A stretch of DNA of 18,142 nt from an uncultured Spirochaetota bacterium (GTDB lineage Bacteria; Spirochaetota; UBA4802; UBA5368), in NCBI GenBank assembly GCA_937864375.1, contig CALMJO010000018.1, forward strand, positions 1 to 18,142, in the 5' to 3' direction. The notes beneath the pieces were generated by a model that saw only the letters and a list, made by a program, of their open reading frames with translations, had not been told where the DNA came from and did not search any database. This document shows positions 14,148 to 18,142 of this stretch, in pieces. How positions within the stretch are numbered: the stretch's first letter is position 1; the number at the start of each line of letters is the position of its first letter. Position numbers and translations under genes: made by a program.

Positions 14148-15953
14148 ATGAATGCGGAAAAGGGGAAAGCCGCTTCACCGCTTCCGAAGGTGGGAATTCG
14201 TCCCGCCATTGACGGACGTCGCGGCGGCGTCCGGGAGTCCCTTGAGGGGCAGACCCTCGCCATGGCACGTGCCGCCGCCGATTTAATTGAGAATAACCTG
14301 AAACACCCCGGCGGCGAGCCGGTGGAATGTGTAATAGCCGATACGTGCATAGGCGGGGCCGCCGAGGCTGCCCGCGTCGCGGACCTGTTTCGCAGATACA
14401 GTGTCGGCGTGTCCCTCACGGTGACACCATGCTGGTGCTACGGCGCCGAGACCATGGATATGGACCCCCTAGTTCCAAAGGCGGTGTGGGGATTCAACGG
14501 GACCGAACGGCCGGGCGCCGTATATCTCGCCGCGGTGCTGGCGGCGCACGCCCAGAAGGGGCTCCCGGCGTTTGGCATTTACGGCAGGGACGTGCAGGAT
14601 GCCGGGGACGGGAGCGTTCCCGACGATGTGCGCGGCAGAATCCTGTCATTCGTCGGCTCCGGTCTCGCCGTCGCCTCCATGAGGAACCGTTCATATCTCG
14701 CCATGGGAGGCGTTTCCATGGGAATTGCAGGTTCAATCGTCGACCCGTCCTTCCTCGAGCGTTATCTGGGCATGCGCTACGAAATGGTCGACATGTCCGA
14801 GATCACGCGGCGAATTGAGCGGGGAATCTACGATCCAGAGGAGTATCGAAGGGCGCTGTCGTGGGTGATGGCGCGCTGCCTGGAGGGGGACGATCCGAAT
14901 CCGGAGCAGTACAGAATGACCGCGGAGGAAAAGGGCCGCAACTGGGAATTCGTGGTGAAGATGACCATGATCGCCCGGGACCTCATGGGCGGCAACCCGG
15001 CGCTTGACCGTCTCGGTTTCGGAGAGGAGGCCCTGGGGCACAATGCCATCGCCGCCGGATTCCAGGGGCAGAGGCAGTGGACCGACCATTTCCCGAACGG
15101 CGATTTCATGGAAACGATTCTGAACGGTTCATTCGACTGGAACGGCGTCAGGCGGCCCTGTGTGGTCGCCACGGAAAATGACTGTCTCAACGGGATCGCC
15201 ATGCTCTTTGGGCACCTGCTCACCGGCACGGCCCAGATCTTTTCGGACGTCAGGACCTGCTGGAGCCCCGAAGCGGTACGGCGCGTAACCGGAAAGACTC
15301 TGGAGGGCATGGCGGAGAACGGGATCATCCATCTCATTAACTCGGGCTCTACAGGAATGGACGGAACGGGCGGGCAGACAAAGAACGGGAAGCCTGTCAT
15401 CAAGCCCTTCTGGGAGATCGGAGAGGACGACGTGGTCCGCTGTCTCGAAGCGACGCGTTTCTGCCCGGCCATAAAGGAATACTTCCGGGGCGGCGGTTTT
15501 TCCACCACATTTGAAACCAGGGGGGGGATGCCCCTCACCATGTCCCGCATCAACCTGGTGGCGGGCCTCGGCCCGGTGCTCCAGATCGCTGAGGGGTTTT
15601 CGGTGGATATTCCGCCCTCGGTGGGCGACATCCTCATGAAACGCACCAATCCCACGTGGCCCACCACCTGGTTCGTCCCGAGGCTTACCGGTTCGGGCGC
15701 CTTTACCGATGTGTATTCGGTGATGGCGCACTGGGGCGCCAATCACGGCGCGGTCTGCTACGGACACGTGGGCGCCGATCTGATAACACTGGCGTCCATG
15801 CTCCGGATTCCCGTGTTCATGCACAATGTTTCCGAGGAGAGGATTTTCAGGCCCGCGGTGTGGAATTCATTCGGAACAGCTGACAGGGAAGGCGCTGATT
15901 TCAGGGCCTGCTCGAATCTGGGCCCGCTGTACGGGCGGGGGATGGAGGCATGA
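14148..15953 (+). CDS. fucI: L-fucose isomerase
   Basis: A 601-residue enzyme close to the 591 residues of E. coli FucI, converting L-fucose to L-fuculose in the cytoplasm with a divalent metal. The N-terminus (KVGIRPAIDGRRGGVRESLE), TVTPCWCYGAETMDMDP (91-107) and KAVWGFNGTERPGAVYLAA (111-129) read almost as in the E. coli protein as I recall it. So do SYLAMGGVSMGIAGSIVD (182-199) and LGHNAIAAGFQGQRQWTD (296-313). Expected catalytic/metal residues Glu343 (VATEND) and Asp367 (FSDVRT) are present, as is the late GANHG histidine motif. GGAGG at 14137-14141 sets the start. The stop overlaps the kinase start as ATGA. Confidence 0.97.
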   Translation: MNAEKGKAASPLPKVGIRPAIDGRRGGVRESLEGQTLAMARAAADLIENNLKHPGGEPVECVIADTCIGGAAEAARVADLFRRYSVGVSLTVTPCWCYGAETMDMDPLVPKAVWGFNGTERPGAVYLAAVLAAHAQKGLPAFGIYGRDVQDAGDGSVPDDVRGRILSFVGSGLAVASMRNRSYLAMGGVSMGIAGSIVDPSFLERYLGMRYEMVDMSEITRRIERGIYDPEEYRRALSWVMARCLEGDDPNPEQYRMTAEEKGRNWEFVVKMTMIARDLMGGNPALDRLGFGEEALGHNAIAAGFQGQRQWTDHFPNGDFMETILNGSFDWNGVRRPCVVATENDCLNGIAMLFGHLLTGTAQIFSDVRTCWSPEAVRRVTGKTLEGMAENGIIHLINSGSTGMDGTGGQTKNGKPVIKPFWEIGEDDVVRCLEATRFCPAIKEYFRGGGFSTTFETRGGMPLTMSRINLVAGLGPVLQIAEGFSVDIPPSVGDILMKRTNPTWPTTWFVPRLTGSGAFTDVYSVMAHWGANHGAVCYGHVGADLITLASMLRIPVFMHNVSEERIFRPAVWNSFGTADREGADFRACSNLGPLYGRGMEA

Positions 15954-17401
15954 AAGCGAGGTTCCTGGCGATCGATCTGGGTGCGGAGAGCGGGAGGGGA
16001 ATGGTTGGGACTTTCGACGGGGGGAGGCTGGTCCTCGATGAGGTACACCGGTTCCCTCACAGGCCGTCGCTTATGGGGAACACTCTGTACTGGGACCTTC
16101 CCTGCCTGTTCGAGGAAACGAAAATGGCCATGATGAAGTCCCGGGAGAAGTACGGAGAAAACATGGACGGCCTTGGGGTCGATTCATGGGGCGTCGATTT
16201 CGGCATCGTCGATTCAGGCGGTGAACTCTCGGGATTCCCCGTGCATTACCGCGATCGGAGGACGGAGGGTGTCCTCGGTAGGGCGCTGGAAATCATGCCG
16301 GCGGGGGAGCTGTTCCGTCTCACGGGCATACAGATCATGCCAATCAACACTCTGTTCCAGCTGCTGGTCGCGAAGGACCGGATACCCCGGGGCGGGAAAA
16401 TCCTCCTCGTGGCGGACCTCATGAACCACCTGCTCACCGGAAGAATTGCCTGCGAGTTTACCCTGGCCACGACCACGCAGATGCTCTCGCCTTGGTCGCG
16501 GTCGTGGTGCAATGATGTCATGGATGCGTTCGGCATCGACCCCTCGATTGTGCCGGAGATCGTCTTCCCCGGCGATTTCCTGGGACACCCGAAAGACTCC
16601 ATTCTGCGGGAAACGGGTCTCGCTCGGTGTGCCGTGACCGCCGTTGCGTCCCACGACACCGCATCGGCCGCAGCCGCGGCGCCGGCGGAAAGGGGAACAA
16701 GATGGGCGTACCTGAGCTCGGGGACCTGGTCGCTCCTTGGAGTGGAGGCGGAGGCTCCTCTCACTGGCGAACTGGCCCGAAGCCTTGAATTCACCGGCGA
16801 AGGGGCGGCCGGGGGAGGGTTCAACTTGCAGAAAAACATGCAGGGCCTTTGGCTCCTCCAGCAGTGCCGGAAAAAATGGGATTTAGGATACGATGAAATA
16901 GTCTCCCTTGCGGAACGGGCCAGGCCCTTTGGCCCGATCGTCGATATCGACGATCCGTGCTTCAGTAATCCGCCGGACATGGAAGGGGCAATCGTGTCGT
17001 ACTGCCGCGATCGGGGCCTCGAGATCGATACGACACCGGGGGGCGTCGCGCGGGTCATATACGAAAGCATGGCGATGAAGTACCGCATCGTCCTCGGCCA
17101 GCTCGCGGAGCTCACCGGCTCCGCCGTCGACGTGCTCCACGTGATCGGCGGCGGCTCCAGGAACGACCTTCTGTGCAGACTCACGGCCGACGCCGCAGGT
17201 ATACCGGTCATCGCCGGGCCCGCGGAGGCAACTGCGGCGGGCAATGTCCTGGTGCAGGCCCTGTCCGCCGGGGCGGTCTCCTCCCTTCAGGAGGGCCGCG
17301 ACGTGATTCGCCGGTCCTTTACACTCAGGCGCTACGAGCCGGGCGACACCGCGCGCTGGGATGACGCTTTTATAACCAGTGTATTCAATACAGCACGATA
17401 A
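15950..17401 (+). CDS. FGGY-family carbohydrate kinase, rhamnulokinase type, probably acting on L-fuculose
   Basis: A 483-residue sugar kinase. Landmarks are AIDLGAESGRG (7-17, phosphate loop), GVDSWGVDFGIVD (76-88), VASHDTASAAAA (232-243) with catalytic-base Asp236, YLSSGTWSLLG (254-264) and VIGGGSRNDLLCR (398-410, adenosine site). The whole layout follows E. coli RhaB rather than FucK. It overlaps the isomerase gene by four bases (ATGA), so it must serve the same pathway; phosphorylation of L-fuculose at O1 is the natural inference, possibly with L-rhamnulose as well. The nearby GGAGG (15944-15948) sits very close to the ATG, so translation probably relies on coupling. No terminator is obvious in 17402-17540. 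Confidence 0.9.
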   Translation: MKARFLAIDLGAESGRGMVGTFDGGRLVLDEVHRFPHRPSLMGNTLYWDLPCLFEETKMAMMKSREKYGENMDGLGVDSWGVDFGIVDSGGELSGFPVHYRDRRTEGVLGRALEIMPAGELFRLTGIQIMPINTLFQLLVAKDRIPRGGKILLVADLMNHLLTGRIACEFTLATTTQMLSPWSRSWCNDVMDAFGIDPSIVPEIVFPGDFLGHPKDSILRETGLARCAVTAVASHDTASAAAAAPAERGTRWAYLSSGTWSLLGVEAEAPLTGELARSLEFTGEGAAGGGFNLQKNMQGLWLLQQCRKKWDLGYDEIVSLAERARPFGPIVDIDDPCFSNPPDMEGAIVSYCRDRGLEIDTTPGGVARVIYESMAMKYRIVLGQLAELTGSAVDVLHVIGGGSRNDLLCRLTADAAGIPVIAGPAEATAAGNVLVQALSAGAVSSLQEGRDVIRRSFTLRRYEPGDTARWDDAFITSVFNTAR

Positions 17402-17548
17402 TACCCGCTGCCGCCGGTAACATGCCGACACGGGAGTTCGCCTGCTAAAACGTATTGCAGGAGTGCCCCGTCCCTATGGTGTGGTATCCTGATTATGCCC
17501 CATTGTGCATTTTATTGAAAACATTGTGTTCCGCGGTTCAGAAAAAAC

Positions 17549-17577
17549 TTGTTGAGAGCAAATACCCTTTGTATAAT
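17549..17577 (+). promoter_or_regulatory. Promoter of the small secreted-protein gene
   Basis: TTGTTG (17549-17554) and TATAAT (17572-17577) are exactly 17 bp apart, a near-consensus housekeeping promoter. The gene's ATG lies 58 bp beyond the -10. This is also why the in-frame TTG at 17549 is not taken as a start. Confidence 0.7.
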
Positions 17578-17635
17578 GAACATTATAAATATGCAATATT
17601 GGGAGCTATCGATTTTATTTTTCGGAGATTATGCC

Positions 17636-18028
17636 ATGAAAAAATTATTTGCTGCTTTCGTAATAATTATTTGCATCTCAACGCACGCAGCAAGCCAGAA
17701 AATTGTTACGCAGTTTGAACAAGGCGGCTACACCGAAATGAACGGCGTTGTGTATTCAGGCAACTTCTACGCTAAGGGTGAAATTGAATACACGACATTT
17801 AACTCATACGGTGAAACCGTTAAGAAGATTACCGCGGTGTATATTACCGGATACAAACTGTGCGCCGCCAACATTCGTCACAGGGTTCCATGGACTGAAA
17901 CGGACCGAGTGGAGCTTGAGGAAGTAGACTTAATGCATCGCATCGACAAGAAAAATCCCTGTTTTACAGTAACTATCCATGGAATTCAGACATGGCTCCA
18001 ATTCCCCGGATATTACGCTCGACCCTGA
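17636..18028 (+). CDS. Small secreted protein of unknown function
   Basis: A 130-residue protein with ATG at 17636 and GGAG at 17624-17627 eight bases before it. Residues 1-20 (MKKLFAAFVIIICISTHAAS) are a clear signal peptide, cleaved near HAAS-QK, so the mature part is about 110 residues in the periplasm or outside. It contains two cysteines (CAANIRHR and PCFTVT contexts) that could form a disulfide. I do not recognise a family. Base use is more A+T-rich than the fucose genes just upstream. It has its own strong promoter and is followed, 16 bp after the stop, by repeat copy C. The other small secreted gene in the window (3975) is likewise followed by a repeat copy. Confidence 0.65.
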   Translation: MKKLFAAFVIIICISTHAASQKIVTQFEQGGYTEMNGVVYSGNFYAKGEIEYTTFNSYGETVKKITAVYITGYKLCAANIRHRVPWTETDRVELEEVDLMHRIDKKNPCFTVTIHGIQTWLQFPGYYARP

Positions 18029-18044
18029 TTGCTTCTAATCGAGC

Positions 18045-18142
18045 AAATTTTAAGCCTCCAGCCCTGGAGTTTTTAGCCGGGGAAGGTCAGCTTCAAGAAG
18101 GAGCTTGCTTCCGGGAAGCGGGGTTATGTCCGGGAACTCTTC
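18045..18142 (+). repeat. Dispersed repeat copy C, uninterrupted, cut by the window end
   Basis: Begins AAATTTTAAGCC as in copy A, carries GGAGCTTGCTTCC as in copy B, and keeps GCTTCCGGGAAGC and GGGGTTATG as in copy A. It continues without a break into TCCGGGAACTCTTC at the window edge, so it is the empty-site reference for the intron insertion in copy A. Confidence 0.75.
18052..18074 (+). terminator. Rho-independent terminator-like hairpin in repeat copy C
   Basis: CTCCAG (18056-18061) pairs with CTGGAG (18064-18069), followed directly by five T (18070-18074). It lies 27 bp after the stop of the secreted-protein gene and could end its transcript. The equivalent positions of copies A and B form hairpins with different stem sequences. 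Confidence 0.6.

Noticed and set aside
13973..14212. Frame of 79 codons between the DeoR and isomerase genes
   Set aside because: It covers the promoter and operator and overlaps fucI in another frame; no ribosome site or protein-like composition.
14828..15742. Long open frame on the - strand (304 codons) opposite the isomerase gene
   Set aside because: It lies wholly antisense to fucI, whose protein matches its family along the whole length. Long antisense frames are expected in G+C-rich coding DNA.
16246..17244. Long open frame on the - strand (332 codons) opposite the kinase gene
   Set aside because: A shadow of the FGGY kinase; low-complexity, Ser/Pro/Arg-rich product with no recognisable motif.

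Overview
The window reads as a piece of chromosome from a Gram-negative, probably anaerobic or gut/sediment-type bacterium that uses host or algal glycans. The pointers are a Tat/lipoprotein-type sulfatase, a complete L-fucose catabolic set, a GH29 fucosidase and a taurine-pyruvate-type aminotransferase. Candidates include Spirochaetota and Lentisphaerae/Verrucomicrobia-like lineages, but nothing in the sequence fixes the phylum. GTG and TTG starts are used alongside ATG. By eye the fucose block (about 8.9-17.4 kb) is clearly richer in G+C than the small secreted-protein genes on either side of the accessory DNA.

Region 1 (1-3836, + strand). The 3' tip of an upstream gene overlaps (ATGA) a sphingosine-1-phosphate-lyase-like PLP enzyme. 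A GntR/UTRA regulator with a TTG start follows 14 bp later, then a class III aminotransferase that most resembles taurine-pyruvate aminotransferase. This looks like a small regulated amine-catabolism cluster.

Region 2 (3975-8883) is an accessory zone. A small secreted-protein gene runs directly into a dispersed repeat (copy A). That copy is split by a 1998-bp group II intron (4270-6267) encoding an endonuclease-less, class C-like reverse transcriptase/maturase. The right half of copy A abuts an AbiEi/AbiEii toxin-antitoxin pair. Repeat copy B follows, then a Phd-like antitoxin (frameshifted at an A7 run) with a PIN toxin (altered active site), then a remnant copy (D). The repeats therefore bracket each toxin-antitoxin module in the same orientation, a cassette-like layout. 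Each module also has an inverted repeat that includes its own Shine-Dalgarno sequence.

Region 3 (8901-17401) is a sulfated-fucoside utilisation locus. On the - strand, an exported sulfatase lies downstream of a GH29 alpha-L-fucosidase. On the + strand are a fuculose-phosphate-type class II aldolase and, after a convergent DeoR-family regulator, L-fucose isomerase overlapping (ATGA) a rhamnulokinase-type FGGY kinase. Together they cover desulfation, release of L-fucose, isomerisation to L-fuculose, phosphorylation and aldol cleavage to DHAP and lactaldehyde. No transporter lies in the window. An identical 16-bp sequence (TGTTATATTATGTTAT) sits in both control regions (12333-12348 and 13992-14007) and is the best candidate for the DeoR operator.

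Region 4 (17402-18142) holds a second small secreted-protein gene with a clear promoter, followed by repeat copy C, which runs off the end of the window. I saw no tRNA, rRNA or CRISPR array.
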